This document shows positions 34,922 through 46,481 of a stretch of DNA of 64,000 nt, piece after piece. Origin of the DNA: Snodgrassella communis (GTDB lineage: Bacteria; Pseudomonadota; Gammaproteobacteria; Burkholderiales; Neisseriaceae); contig NZ_CAJZCD010000001.1 in NCBI RefSeq assembly GCF_914768045.1, positions 1 to 64,000 on the forward strand. Direction: 5' to 3'. Below the pieces are notes generated by a model. The model searched no databases, was not told where the DNA came from, and was given only the letters and a program-made list of their open reading frames with translations. How positions within the stretch are numbered: the stretch's first letter is position 1; every line of letters begins with the position of its first letter. The position numbers and the translations under genes were made by a program.

Positions 34922-35488
34922 ATGCAGACTCACCCAGAAGTCATAGGTATTGACGCGATGGCTGCAAAAATTCGCAAAATTCCCAACTGGCCACAGGAAG
35001 GAATTTTATTTCACGACATTACGCCGGTATTACAAAGCCCGCAGTACTTTCGTCTGCTGGTGGATTTAATGGTCTACCGTTATATGGGGCAGAAAATCGA
35101 TGTTGTAGCCGGGCTAGACGCACGTGGTTTTATTATCGGTGCTGCTCTAGCGTATCAGCTGAATGTTGGTTTTGTGCCTATCCGTAAAAAAGGTAAGCTG
35201 CCTTTTACAACCATTGCGGAAAGTTATCAGCTGGAGTACGGGCACGCTACCATTGAAATGCATACTGATGCTGTAAAACACGGCACCCGTGTCCTGCTGG
35301 TCGATGACTTAGTAGCTACGGGCGGTACCATGACCGCAGGCGTAAAACTGATTCGCAAGCTAGGTGCAGAAGTCGTGGAAGCCGCTGCTATTATCGAATT
35401 TACGGATTTACCCGGTGGCAAAAAAATCCGTGATGAGAATGTACCTCTTTTTACTCTGTATCAGAATTCCGGTTCAGTTGAGCAGTAA
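34922..35488 (+). CDS. apt: Adenine phosphoribosyltransferase
   Basis: [54 protein letters not shown]. Confidence 0.96.
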   Translation: MQTHPEVIGIDAMAAKIRKIPNWPQEGILFHDITPVLQSPQYFRLLVDLMVYRYMGQKIDVVAGLDARGFIIGAALAYQLNVGFVPIRKKGKLPFTTIAESYQLEYGHATIEMHTDAVKHGTRVLLVDDLVATGGTMTAGVKLIRKLGAEVVEAAAIIEFTDLPGGKKIRDENVPLFTLYQNSGSVEQ

Positions 35489-35516
35489 CCATTTGGCCAG
35501 TTCTCCACCAGACAAA

Positions 35517-35552
35517 TAAAAAAGCAGAGTTTGCAAACTCTGCTTTTTTATT
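35517..35552. terminator. Bidirectional terminator between apt and kdsA
   Basis: AAAAAAGCAGAGTTTGCAAACTCTGCTTTTTT. Confidence 0.85.
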
Positions 35553-35563
35553 AAAAAGATATT

Positions 35564-36421
<858 letters not shown>

Positions 36422-36713
36422 TCAGTAATTTTCGGCTCATGGACATCAGTGCCCAGACCACCATAAAACCACTATTCTACAAAATTGCTAGCTCAGCGTC
36501 CAAACCAGCCTGACAGCCTCAATCTTTAACGTATCAAACTTTTTAATACAAATTTGCAGAAATATTTTACTCTACTGTGTAAATAGCCCTGTTTCAGGTA
36601 TAGGTTTAGCAACTATTTTCGCGCTACAATAATAAAATACTTTTGTAACACCTACCTAAACATACGTTTTATCCTTTTAAAAGCAACATCCTTACAACTA
36701 TACAGGGTCAATC

Positions 36714-38597
36714 TTGGTATACTTCACGCAGAAACGCCTGCACTGGCTGCTATTGAGCATGTTACTGTCTTCCCTAACCTCTTTGGTATGGGCAGCCAGT
36801 CTGCCAGCAGATGGTGATGATGCAGATGACGATATTCCTCCACCAAAAACCGGATTGCTGCACAGATTGCTGCATGGCGACGAATCTCGTGAAGAGAATA
36901 AACCGCAGCCACCAAAAACACCACGAGTTCCCATCACCATTGATGTAGACAACTCAACCCTGCAAAAACTGATTAATAACCATCTGCCGCTGATTACACA
37001 GCAGCTAATCGAAGATCTGGATGACGAGCAGCTTAGTTTTCTGGCCGAAGAAGCGCCCGGACAGACACAAACCATGCTTGAAACTGAGGGTTATTTTAAT
37101 GCCATAGTTAATGTAGAAAAACAGCCTAATGGTTATATTATCCATATCACTACTGGCCCGCGCAGTCATATCGAAAATGTGGATGTTTCCCTTACCGGTA
37201 ACGTTACAGCTGATGACGATTTGACCAATTACTACAAAAATGCCATTGACAACTGGGTACTGCCTGTAGGCGACCCATTTACTCAGAGCAACTGGTCGGC
37301 AAGTAAATCATCTGTACTGACTGCCATAGTACGTAAAAAGTACCCGCTGGCAACCATCAGTGCCAGCCGTGCTACCATCGACCCGCAAAGAAATCAGGCC
37401 GAATTGTCGCTAACAGTAGACAGCAAACAGCCGATTTATTTTGGTGATATTCAGGTTAGCGGTACTGAACGTTATCCTGCTTCCATTGTTACCGGCATGG
37501 CCAGCTTCAGCCCGGGTTCACCCTATGATTTGGACAAATTGCTTGACTATCAGCAGGCACTGGAACAGGATAGCCATTATGGTAACGCTGTGGTCAGCGC
37601 AGATTTTGACCATATGGAAAACGATCATGTACCGGTGTTAGTAAAAGTAAGCGAAATGAAGCGCCAGAAACTTACCTTTGGTTTACGCTACGATACCAAA
37701 AACGGCCCTGGTTTCCGTGGTGGCTATGATCACTATAATATTTTTCATAAGGGTTATGTAGGTTCTACCCTGCTCGATACCGACCGCTACGAGACCACTT
37801 TCGGCATCGGCCTGAGCCAGCCGCGTAACAATCGTGGCCACTACTGGACCAGCAATCTCAACTATACCTATTCTACCGTGCAACATCTTCAAAGCCGCGC
37901 CTTGTCCAGCGGTATTTGGAAAGTACGCGACCGTAACGGAATAGACTCTCGTATTGGTATTGAATACGTCACCGAAAGCAGCAAAATTGAAGACGGCGCC
38001 GAGCTTGGACACAGCTACGCTACTATGCTTACCGCCTCGTGGAAACGACAGAATATTCAAACCCAGCTACGTCCGGCAAATGGCTATTATCTGGAAGGAA
38101 AAATTGGTACCACTATCGGCAAACTGCTGGCTTCGGCATCCATGCAGCGGGTGACAGCCAGTGGGGGCTACTATTTCACGCCGGAAAACAAAAAATACGG
38201 TACTTGGGTATTACGCAGTCAAATTGGCTATGTACATACCGGCGATACAGTCAATGTGCCCTCCATCCTGATGTTTCGTGCCGGTGGTGCCAACAGCGTA
38301 CGCGGCTATGAAATGGACAGCATCGGTATCAACAGTTCACATAACTCGGTTTTACCCAATCGAACATTGGCTGTAGCCAGTGCTGAATACCAGATCCCCG
38401 TATATAAAGATTTTGCACTGGCACTGTTTCATGATGCCGGTTCTGTTTCAAAAAATTTCAGTGACATGCAGTGGCGTCACGGCAGCGGTCTTGGTGTACG
38501 CTGGTTCAGCCCTGTCGCTCCATTTGCATTTGACATTGCCTATGGCCATCATGATAAAAAATGGCGCTGGTCTATCAGCTTAGGAACCAAATTCTAA
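36714..38597 (+). CDS. tamA: Translocation and assembly module outer-membrane protein TamA (TTG start)
   Basis: Signal peptide, POTRA-like segment, C-terminal Omp85 barrel (FRAGGANSVRGYEMDSIGI); overlaps tamB. Confidence 0.9.
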   Translation: MVYFTQKRLHWLLLSMLLSSLTSLVWAASLPADGDDADDDIPPPKTGLLHRLLHGDESREENKPQPPKTPRVPITIDVDNSTLQKLINNHLPLITQQLIEDLDDEQLSFLAEEAPGQTQTMLETEGYFNAIVNVEKQPNGYIIHITTGPRSHIENVDVSLTGNVTADDDLTNYYKNAIDNWVLPVGDPFTQSNWSASKSSVLTAIVRKKYPLATISASRATIDPQRNQAELSLTVDSKQPIYFGDIQVSGTERYPASIVTGMASFSPGSPYDLDKLLDYQQALEQDSHYGNAVVSADFDHMENDHVPVLVKVSEMKRQKLTFGLRYDTKNGPGFRGGYDHYNIFHKGYVGSTLLDTDRYETTFGIGLSQPRNNRGHYWTSNLNYTYSTVQHLQSRALSSGIWKVRDRNGIDSRIGIEYVTESSKIEDGAELGHSYATMLTASWKRQNIQTQLRPANGYYLEGKIGTTIGKLLASASMQRVTASGGYYFTPENKKYGTWVLRSQIGYVHTGDTVNVPSILMFRAGGANSVRGYEMDSIGINSSHNSVLPNRTLAVASAEYQIPVYKDFALALFHDAGSVSKNFSDMQWRHGSGLGVRWFSPVAPFAFDIAYGHHDKKWRWSISLGTKF

Positions 38598-41500
38598 TGA
38601 CTGAAACCACACTTAATTCTGGCGAATCATCAGCCACTACTATTGCACCAATACCACCACGCAAGCCACGCTGGAAACACTGGCTGAAAACCAGCCTGTA
38701 TTCGCTGCTTGGTTTACTCATCATAATCATCGCCATATTATGCTGGCTGGCTGGTACCGAATCCGGTCTGCGTTTCAGTGTCCATAGCATACCTAAATGG
38801 TTTGGCGTGCATATCAGTACAGAAAAGCTGACGGGCACCATCTGGCGTGGTTTTTCCGGTACCGACATTCGCGTCAGCCACCGCGATTTTGACTTATCCA
38901 TCACTAAAATTCAGCTCAACTGGAATCACCGCGAACTATGGCAACGACGCTTCCATGTACAGCTATTGGACATAGGTAAAATTAACTATATCAATCACAG
39001 CGCCCCCCAACCCAATCACAAACCTGTTTCTACCCTGCCCAGCAGCATCAGCCTGCCGTTACAGATTAATATTGATAAACTACAGCTTGACGGCCTTACC
39101 CTAGGTAAAAATCAATCACCCATAATACTCGCCAGTCAGGCCAGCTATCTCTATGATCATCATAAACACCAGCTTGTCCTCAATGAACTGAATACCCCGT
39201 GGCAAAATATTCAGGGTTCAGTAGCCATTGCTACTCAGACACCGTTTGCCCTGAGCGGACAACTTAATGGTAATGGCACCCTAGATAAAACTGCAGTTGA
39301 AAGCGCTGCCCTTTTCAAAGGCAGCCTGCAACAGCCCGATCTCCTTGCCCGTCTGGATGGTGGCGATATCCACTTTCGCACCCATGCCGTCCTCAAGCCT
39401 TATTCTTTGCAACTAAACCACAAAATTGTCAGCCTCAACCTACAAAGCCGTCACATTAATCCGGCTGCATTCAGTAAGAGCCTGCCCTTTGCCGACCTCA
39501 ATCTCAATCTTGATCTGGCGCCAGTTAATACCAACAAAAAACAGCTAGCCGGCCACATCAAATTCGGTAACGAACAATCCCGTGCTTATAATGACCCTAA
39601 AACTACTGGTTTACCCATTCGCAGCATCGATGGTGACATTAGTATCGACGATAATGGCAAACTGATATTACCAGCCTTGACTACGCGTCTGCTGCAACAA
39701 GGACAAATCATTACCCGTGGCAGCGTAGACAGCACAACCAAACAACTCGACATCGACAGCGAACTGTTACGCATCTACGCCAACGATGTTCTGACCACAC
39801 CACTGCCCGGTTCACTCAATGGGCATATACGCGTTTCCGGCAATTTTAATGGTCTGACCACTCAATGGCAGCTGGCCAGCGAAAAAGGCAATAGCAACGG
39901 CTCCATTCAGATTATTACCGATGAACAAAAGCATCAGCAAACCCTGATGCTTGACAAGCTAAATCTAATAGCAAACGGTGGTGGCAGCTTCAATGCCAAA
40001 GGCAGTCTGGCACTGTATCAGAACAAAGCATTACAACTTAGCATCAACAGCAACAACTTCAATCCTGCCAAAATCAATGCCAGCTTTCCTACTGGCAGCA
40101 TTAACGGCCACATCAACATCAACGGCCAGCTGGCACAACAACCCATGATTCAGGCAGACATGCTATGGCATAACAGCATACTCTCCGGTGCAGCACTTTC
40201 AGGCAAAGCTACCATCAGTTATCGCAACCAACATCTGGAACAGGCCAACATCAACCTCAACGCCGGCCAGAACCGGATTATCACCCGTGGCAGCTTCGGC
40301 AAAGCCAACGATAAACTTAATCTCGACATTAACGCACCTAATCTGGGGCTATTCGGATTTGGCATGAAAGGCCTGCTTAACACCAAAGGCTTTATCGCCG
40401 GCGAACCGAAAAAAATCACAGCCAATCTAAGTGGTGCTGCGCGCAATCTGCAAATCGGCCAGCTACTTAACATCAATCAGCTAGATTTTAAAATTATCGC
40501 TTCCCCAGACATCAATCAGCCTTTGCTGGTTAATATGACTGCCGACCATATCAACATTGCCAGTAGCGATGGCAGCAAACCCACCGTCATCAATAATACC
40601 AACATCAAAATCAACGGTCGTGGCAACCAGCACCAGTTACAGGGCAACAGCAGCCTGTCTCTTGAGGGTAAACCCTATCAACTGAACATCAACTCTTACG
40701 GTGGTCTGGATAAAAACCACCAATGGCGTGGACGGGTTAACGCACTGGATATCAGCGGTGCCCTCAACCTGAAACTGCTGAGTCCCATCCAGCTTGAAGC
40801 CGGAACCGAACGTATCAGCATGCAGAATGCACGCTGGGCAGCACTGGGTGGTAGCCTCAACCTGAACAACCTCAACTGGGATAAAGACAAAGGTCTGACT
40901 ACCCGAGGATCTGCTAGCAATCTGGCTTTGCGTGAACTGCACAACATCATCGAATTGCCCGTTGAGCAAAATCTGGTCATTGGAGGCGACTGGAATTTCA
41001 GCTATAGCCGTAATATGCAGGGCTATTTGAAACTCTTTCAGCAAGGTGGCGACATCACCCTGCCCCAACACCAGCAAAAACTTGGCTTACAAAACGCACG
41101 GCTGGATACCCAGTTCCAGAATGGCCGTATCAATAACCACCTGAACGGCCTTACTCGCTATGGCACTACCGATGCCGTACTGATTATTACCCCAAACAGC
41201 AATGGCAAAATCAGCAGCGCACCCATCAGCGGGCACATCAAAATTGACAGCCCCGATCTCAGCTCCACCCGCAACCTGCTGCCCATCGGCATGCAGCTCA
41301 AAGGTAGTATGCATGCTGATGCCACCATCAGCGGGCATCTGAATGAACCATTGCTCAATGGCAGCCTCACCGGTAACGACCTTTATTACCGCGATCAGGC
41401 CAACGGCACCATCCTTGAGAATGGCACCCTCAGAAGCCATTTTCAGGGACGGCGCTGGCTGATAGATAGTCTCAACTTTGCTCGCCGCGATGGCACCATC

Positions 41501-42493
41501 AAACTCAACGGCGTTGTTGATATGACCAAACTCACACCTGATATCAACGTTACCGCCCACCTTGACCACTACAATATCTTTGATCAGATAAACCGCCGCC
41601 TTACCCTCAGCGGAGATACCCAACTACTCTATACCATTGCTCATGGCATCGTTTTAAGTGGCAAACTCAAAGTAGATAACGGCCTCTTTGGTATGCAAAA
41701 ATCCGGTATGCCCCAACTTGACGACGACGTTGTCGTACTCGGTCGCGAAAAAACAACCAAACAACAGCGTGCTACCCCAATCCGTCTCAACCTTGATTTA
41801 GACTTGAATGACGCTTTCCGTTTCAGCGGCGAAGGTATCGACGTCCTGCTTGGCGGCCAGCTAACTGCCACCGCCAACCCCGGCGGCACCATCCAGATTG
41901 TCGGCACCGTAAACGTAGTTCGCGGCCAGTATAAAGCTTACGGACAGTATCTGGTGATTCAGCACGGCAGCACCATCTCCTTTGTGGGGCCGATGGATAA
42001 TCCGAATCTGAAAATCCGCGCTAAACGCCGCTATTCACAAGTAGGTGCTGGCGTTGAAGCACTGGGACGTCTCGACAGCCCGCGCATCAATCTCATAGCC
42101 AACGAAGCCATGAGCGAAAAAGACAAACTGTCATGGCTGATACTGAATCGCCCCAGCAGTGGCAGTGCCGGCGACGAAGCAGCCATTGCGGCCGCAGCCA
42201 GCGCCTGGCTGGCCGGAGGCCTGAACGACAAACTTGGACTGCTTGACGAAATCGGTTTTACCAGCCAGCAGACCCGCAACAACCAAACCGGTGAAATGAA
42301 CCCGGCAGAACAGGCCATTACCATCGGCAAACATCTGACCAACAACCTGTATATCAGCTATCTGTATGGTATTGAAAGTGCCACCCAGACAGTTAGCATT
42401 ACCTACCAGATCAGCCGCGCCCTGCAAAGCATCATACATGTGGGTACCGAATCAGCTGGTGGTGAAATCCGCTATACCCGCCGTTTTGATTAA
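38597..42493 (+). CDS. tamB: Translocation and assembly module inner-membrane protein TamB
   Basis: N-terminal TM helix, very long beta-rich repeat region, C-terminal DUF490 (LNRPSSG..., NNLYISYLYGIESATQTVSITYQISRAL); ATG overlaps the tamA stop (TAATG). Confidence 0.92.
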   Translation: MTETTLNSGESSATTIAPIPPRKPRWKHWLKTSLYSLLGLLIIIIAILCWLAGTESGLRFSVHSIPKWFGVHISTEKLTGTIWRGFSGTDIRVSHRDFDLSITKIQLNWNHRELWQRRFHVQLLDIGKINYINHSAPQPNHKPVSTLPSSISLPLQINIDKLQLDGLTLGKNQSPIILASQASYLYDHHKHQLVLNELNTPWQNIQGSVAIATQTPFALSGQLNGNGTLDKTAVESAALFKGSLQQPDLLARLDGGDIHFRTHAVLKPYSLQLNHKIVSLNLQSRHINPAAFSKSLPFADLNLNLDLAPVNTNKKQLAGHIKFGNEQSRAYNDPKTTGLPIRSIDGDISIDDNGKLILPALTTRLLQQGQIITRGSVDSTTKQLDIDSELLRIYANDVLTTPLPGSLNGHIRVSGNFNGLTTQWQLASEKGNSNGSIQIITDEQKHQQTLMLDKLNLIANGGGSFNAKGSLALYQNKALQLSINSNNFNPAKINASFPTGSINGHININGQLAQQPMIQADMLWHNSILSGAALSGKATISYRNQHLEQANINLNAGQNRIITRGSFGKANDKLNLDINAPNLGLFGFGMKGLLNTKGFIAGEPKKITANLSGAARNLQIGQLLNINQLDFKIIASPDINQPLLVNMTADHINIASSDGSKPTVINNTNIKINGRGNQHQLQGNSSLSLEGKPYQLNINSYGGLDKNHQWRGRVNALDISGALNLKLLSPIQLEAGTERISMQNARWAALGGSLNLNNLNWDKDKGLTTRGSASNLALRELHNIIELPVEQNLVIGGDWNFSYSRNMQGYLKLFQQGGDITLPQHQQKLGLQNARLDTQFQNGRINNHLNGLTRYGTTDAVLIITPNSNGKISSAPISGHIKIDSPDLSSTRNLLPIGMQLKGSMHADATISGHLNEPLLNGSLTGNDLYYRDQANGTILENGTLRSHFQGRRWLIDSLNFARRDGTIKLNGVVDMTKLTPDINVTAHLDHYNIFDQINRRLTLSGDTQLLYTIAHGIVLSGKLKVDNGLFGMQKSGMPQLDDDVVVLGREKTTKQQRATPIRLNLDLDLNDAFRFSGEGIDVLLGGQLTATANPGGTIQIVGTVNVVRGQYKAYGQYLVIQHGSTISFVGPMDNPNLKIRAKRRYSQVGAGVEALGRLDSPRINLIANEAMSEKDKLSWLILNRPSSGSAGDEAAIAAAASAWLAGGLNDKLGLLDEIGFTSQQTRNNQTGEMNPAEQAITIGKHLTNNLYISYLYGIESATQTVSITYQISRALQSIIHVGTESAGGEIRYTRRFD

Positions 42494-42510
42494 TTCACTT
42501 CACACATCAG

Positions 42511-42569
42511 AGTTTTCAGAGTGTAAAACCAGAATATTTTCTAACATGGTCACAAGCACTCTGAAAACT
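42511..42569 (+). repeat. 13-bp perfect inverted repeat, likely 3' hairpin of tamAB
   Basis: AGTTTTCAGAGTG (42511-42523) and CACTCTGAAAACT (42557-42569), then TTATAT. Confidence 0.6.
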
Positions 42570-42680
42570 TTATATCTAGTTTAATCTGCTCGGGGCTGAT
42601 TCATTAAATAAAGATAAATAAATAATCAGTATCCATATTGGCCGCCTAACTCCCTATAACATCTGAATAAATTAAAAACT

Positions 42681-42887
42681 TTAGAATCTTTTTTGCATAT
42701 ACTGCACATCTGATTCTATTATTTTACCCAGCATCAGACATATTTTAATTGTTATAACAACCAATACAGATATCAACAATGTTACAGATTTACAGCCACA
42801 TTTATTGATAAAAATAATAAAACTTATAATCATCAACACAATCGATACCAAAAACAGCACCAATAATTGACAACAAACCAACATCAT
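42681..42887 (-). CDS. Possible small membrane protein, unknown
   Basis: 68 aa, two hydrophobic segments (MMLVCCQLLVLFLVSIVLMIISFIIFINK...); only ORF evidence. Confidence 0.25.
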   Translation of the reverse strand: MMLVCCQLLVLFLVSIVLMIISFIIFINKCGCKSVTLLISVLVVITIKICLMLGKIIESDVQYMQKRF

Positions 42888-43326
42888 CCATATTAATTTT
42901 CACCAAAATAGCGGATAACAAAGAGCACTAAATACACAAAAATAATCTAATCGCATATGCATTCGTTTTTTATCCCTATCAACTTTTTAATCTAAGATTA
43001 AAACCAAAATTAATTTATTATCTAAAAAACATCAATATAACCTAAAGAATTACATCCAACCAAAGCATTCTCATGTACAATAGATAATAGAATCAGCATA
43101 AATTTAAAATTATTTTAATTTTATCAATATCAAATCACAATACTGGTAAACACAGCGTAATTACCCATCATTAATACCAGACAGTTTTCCAAGCTGGCAC
43201 AACTTCATCAGCATTGCGCATATCTGGCTGATATTGCCGTCCCAAAGCCCAGTTCCAGCAGGAATGTCATCGACATACCTGCTCCTATATACACCAGAAA
43301 ATCAATTACTGACACTAATCAAAAAA

Positions 43327-43746
43327 TTATTTTCGCCAGTTATCCACCGCCAAACGACCACCACCTGCCACAGACAGATACAGGAAAATAAAGCAGTACA
43401 ATACCGCCATCTCACCCTTATTCAATTGTGGCATAAGCAAAGTATGCATACCGGCAGACGGCATATGAATAAACAGGTATGCCACAGCCATCTGTCCGCA
43501 TAAAATAAAAGCTGTAGGCCGCACAAACAGACCAAGTAGCAATAAAACACCACCCATTAACTCCAACACACCTGCCGCGCCCATCATCGAGAATAACGGC
43601 ACTGCGCCATGTCCGTCAGTCATCGATAGCGGCCATTGCCAGAATTTCGCCGTGGCATGCTGGATATACAAAAATGCCGTAACCAGCCGTAATACACCTA
43701 AAGCATAGCCAGCACCCTCAGTATGAATTTTTTGCGTATGAATCAT
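43327..43746 (-). CDS. DoxX-family membrane protein
   Basis: LGVLRLVTAFLYIQHATAKFWQW..., GVLELMGGVLLLLGLFVRPTAFILCGQMAVAYLFIH. Confidence 0.88.
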   Translation of the reverse strand: MIHTQKIHTEGAGYALGVLRLVTAFLYIQHATAKFWQWPLSMTDGHGAVPLFSMMGAAGVLELMGGVLLLLGLFVRPTAFILCGQMAVAYLFIHMPSAGMHTLLMPQLNKGEMAVLYCFIFLYLSVAGGGRLAVDNWRK

Positions 43747-43858
43747 GGTAATTCCTTCTCTTTGTCCATAAAAAAGAAAACGAACGCAAGTGTATTGAAT
43801 TTACCACTGAGAAACGATATCATTTTTATAGAATAATTATTTCCTGTAAAGAAACTGA

Positions 43859-44716
43859 ATGGACACCTTACAAAGTATGTGGGTTTTCCGTAATATAGTA
43901 GAATTAGGCAGCTTTACCAGAGCGGCTGAATTCATGGATATTTCCACAGCAATGGCCAGCAAGCACCTGCATCATCTGGAAAAAAGCATACAGGCGAAAC
44001 TGCTCAACCGCTCCAGCCGCCGCATCAGCCTTACCGAAGCCGGACAAGAATACTATCATCGTTGTGTAGAAGCGCTTGATACACTTTCCGAAGCCAAACA
44101 CATGGCTCAGGCTGGTACAGTTAAGCCACAGGGTTTGCTTAAAATTACCGCTCCCAACTGGTGTGCCTCACGCCATTTCGGCGAACTGATTGCTGAATAC
44201 CGGCAACAATATCCAAATGTGACCCTGTCCGTCTATCTCGACAGCCAGCGTACGGATTTAGTGGCCGAAGGAATCGATCTGGCTTTGCGTGTTACCAATA
44301 ATCCTGAACCAAACCTGATTGTCAAACCCATTACCAAAATTAATTTTTTATGGGTAGCCAGCCCGCAATATCTGCACCAGCACGGTATACCGCATACCTT
44401 GGCCGATTTGAAACAGCACTATGGCCTGTTACCACAGTATGTCCATCTTGACTTACCTCTTATCCCTGCTTGTACCAGCAACAGCGCCCTGCTATTACAC
44501 CAGATGGCACTCAACCATATGGGACTGGCCTACCTGCCTGAGTGGATGATAAAAGAAGATATCGAACAACAGCGCTTACAGACTATCAGTCATATTGCCC
44601 ATCGGGAAAGCCCTACTCTGTATGCCGCCTATATGAACCGTGAATTTCTCAGTGCCAAAGTACGCAGCTTTATCGACTTTCTGGCCATGAAATTTGCAAC
44701 AGACCGAACCGGCTAA
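43859..44716 (+). CDS. LysR-family transcriptional regulator
   Basis: MDTLQSMWVFRNIVELGSFTRAAEFMDISTAMASKHLHHLEKSIQAKLLNRSSRRISLTEAG; divergent from DoxX gene. Confidence 0.95.
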   Translation: MDTLQSMWVFRNIVELGSFTRAAEFMDISTAMASKHLHHLEKSIQAKLLNRSSRRISLTEAGQEYYHRCVEALDTLSEAKHMAQAGTVKPQGLLKITAPNWCASRHFGELIAEYRQQYPNVTLSVYLDSQRTDLVAEGIDLALRVTNNPEPNLIVKPITKINFLWVASPQYLHQHGIPHTLADLKQHYGLLPQYVHLDLPLIPACTSNSALLLHQMALNHMGLAYLPEWMIKEDIEQQRLQTISHIAHRESPTLYAAYMNREFLSAKVRSFIDFLAMKFATDRTG

Positions 44717-44748
44717 AACTCAGTTAAACAGCCAAAGGAGAAAACCAC

Positions 44749-46017
44749 ATGCTTAACCACGCCAATGCCATCAGCTTTTTACAGCAACTGTTTCACTACA
44801 CCATCCAAGAAGCCAGCCCGATTAATAAAATGAACGCATGGCTGCCAGCACAAAAACCACATGGACGGGTAATTGTCGTGGGCGCAGGCAAAGCAGCAGC
44901 AGCCATGGCTGCCGAATGGGAAAGAATCTGGCCACAGGATTATCCACCCCTATCCGGCGTGGTTGTTACCCGTTACGGCCATAGTGTCCCAACAAAGCAA
45001 ATCCAAGTACTGGAAGCCAGCCATCCCCTGCCGGATTCTGCCGGACAGGCAGCCGCTCAGGCCTTACTCAATGCTGTAAGCGGGTTAAATGCAGATGATC
45101 AGGTATATTATCTGGTATCAGGCGGAGCATCAGCCCTGACCACCCTGCCGGTAGCGGGCATTACACTGACCGACAAACAAAACATCAACCGTCAGCTGCT
45201 CAGCCACGGTGTTCCCATAGAAGCCATGAATACCCTGCGCAAACATCTGTCGCGCATTAAGGGCGGCCGGCTGGCAGAAGCAGCTGCGCCAGCACACATC
45301 ACCACACTGGCCATATCCGATGTAGTCGGCGACGATATCAGCACCATCGGTTCCGGTGCCGCAGTAGCTGATCCAACCACACTGGCCGACATAGAAAGTA
45401 TCGTAAACCAGTATCAGCTCAACCTGCCCGCCAGTGTCGCCACCTATCTGCACACAGCCGCAGCAGAAACACCTAAAAAACTCCCCAATAGCAGCGCACA
45501 TATCATCATTACCCCGCATCAGGCCTTCAGCGCCGCGCAAAATTGGGCACAAAATCAAAACATCGATGTACTTTATCTGGGCGACCGTATTGGTGGTGAA
45601 GCACGGGAAGTTGCTCAGGTCATGGCCGGAATTGCCCTGTTTCAGCGTCATCAGCGCCAGACCGGCAAGCCACTGCTAATTCTTAGTGGCGGTGAAACCA
45701 CCGTTACCTTGAATCAGCAACAGGGACGCGGCGGCCGTAACAGCGAATTTCTGCTGGCACTGGCTATTGCCTTAAATGGTGCTGATAACATCTATGCTCT
45801 TGCTGCTGATACCGACGGCATTGATGGCAGTGAAGACAACGCCGGCGCATGGCTTACCCCAGACAGCCTGCTCAAAGCACAACAAAACGGATTATGCGCC
45901 GCCACCATGCTCCAGCAACACCGTGCTTACGACTTTTTTGCCACGACAGAACAGCTACTGCTAACCACGCCCACCCGCACCAATATCAACGATTTTCGTG
46001 CCATACTGGTGCTATAA
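44749..46017 (+). CDS. ttuD: Glycerate 2-kinase / hydroxypyruvate reductase-like (MOFRL) protein
   Basis: VVGAGKAAAAMAAEWE..., YLVSGGASALTTLPVAG, LSGGETTVTL...GRGGRNSEFLLALA, DTDGIDGSEDNAGAW. Confidence 0.9.
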   Translation: MLNHANAISFLQQLFHYTIQEASPINKMNAWLPAQKPHGRVIVVGAGKAAAAMAAEWERIWPQDYPPLSGVVVTRYGHSVPTKQIQVLEASHPLPDSAGQAAAQALLNAVSGLNADDQVYYLVSGGASALTTLPVAGITLTDKQNINRQLLSHGVPIEAMNTLRKHLSRIKGGRLAEAAAPAHITTLAISDVVGDDISTIGSGAAVADPTTLADIESIVNQYQLNLPASVATYLHTAAAETPKKLPNSSAHIIITPHQAFSAAQNWAQNQNIDVLYLGDRIGGEAREVAQVMAGIALFQRHQRQTGKPLLILSGGETTVTLNQQQGRGGRNSEFLLALAIALNGADNIYALAADTDGIDGSEDNAGAWLTPDSLLKAQQNGLCAATMLQQHRAYDFFATTEQLLLTTPTRTNINDFRAILVL

Positions 46018-46292
46018 CAACAATTAAATTACCCTAAAATTAACCCTGTTCAGGCTAGTGTATGAATATTACAAATAAACAATTTAGCATTTGTTGAATT
46101 TTTTCTGATACAGAATTAATATTAATTAAATGAAATTCACTGACGAAATGCCGTAATAATTATTGAAAAAATAATTTCCCTATTTATATCATTTCTTCTA
46201 ACTGCATATGTACCAAAGTTACTTTTCATCATCATAGTTTGCCATGTTATTGTTAGAATAGCCTTATAATGTGAGCTTGAAATATTTGTTAG

Positions 46293-46481
46293 AAAAATGA
46301 GATAAACTGGCTAGATAATGCAGTTAAGCCCCATATATGTATATGGGAAACACTCAAAAAAAGTCAAATAACACCAACAACATTTAATACAGATCCAGTT
46401 GCTAAAAACTTATACTTTCAAAGTAAAAAAGCAGAAGAAAAAAATATAAATCTGGGTACTCCTGTTTATCTGATTAGCTAG
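46293..46481 (+). pseudogene. Start-less coding relic of unknown family
   Basis: Frame KNEINWLDNAVKPHICIWETLKKSQITPTTFNTDPVAKNLYFQSKKAEEKNINLGTPVYLIS*, preceded by stops; protein-like composition in an AT-rich spacer. Confidence 0.35.

Noticed and set aside
41087-41623. 178-aa minus-strand ORF inside tamB
   Set aside because: Antisense to a long conserved CDS; codon-bias artefact.
45130-45651. 173-aa minus-strand ORF inside ttuD
   Set aside because: Antisense to a strongly supported CDS.
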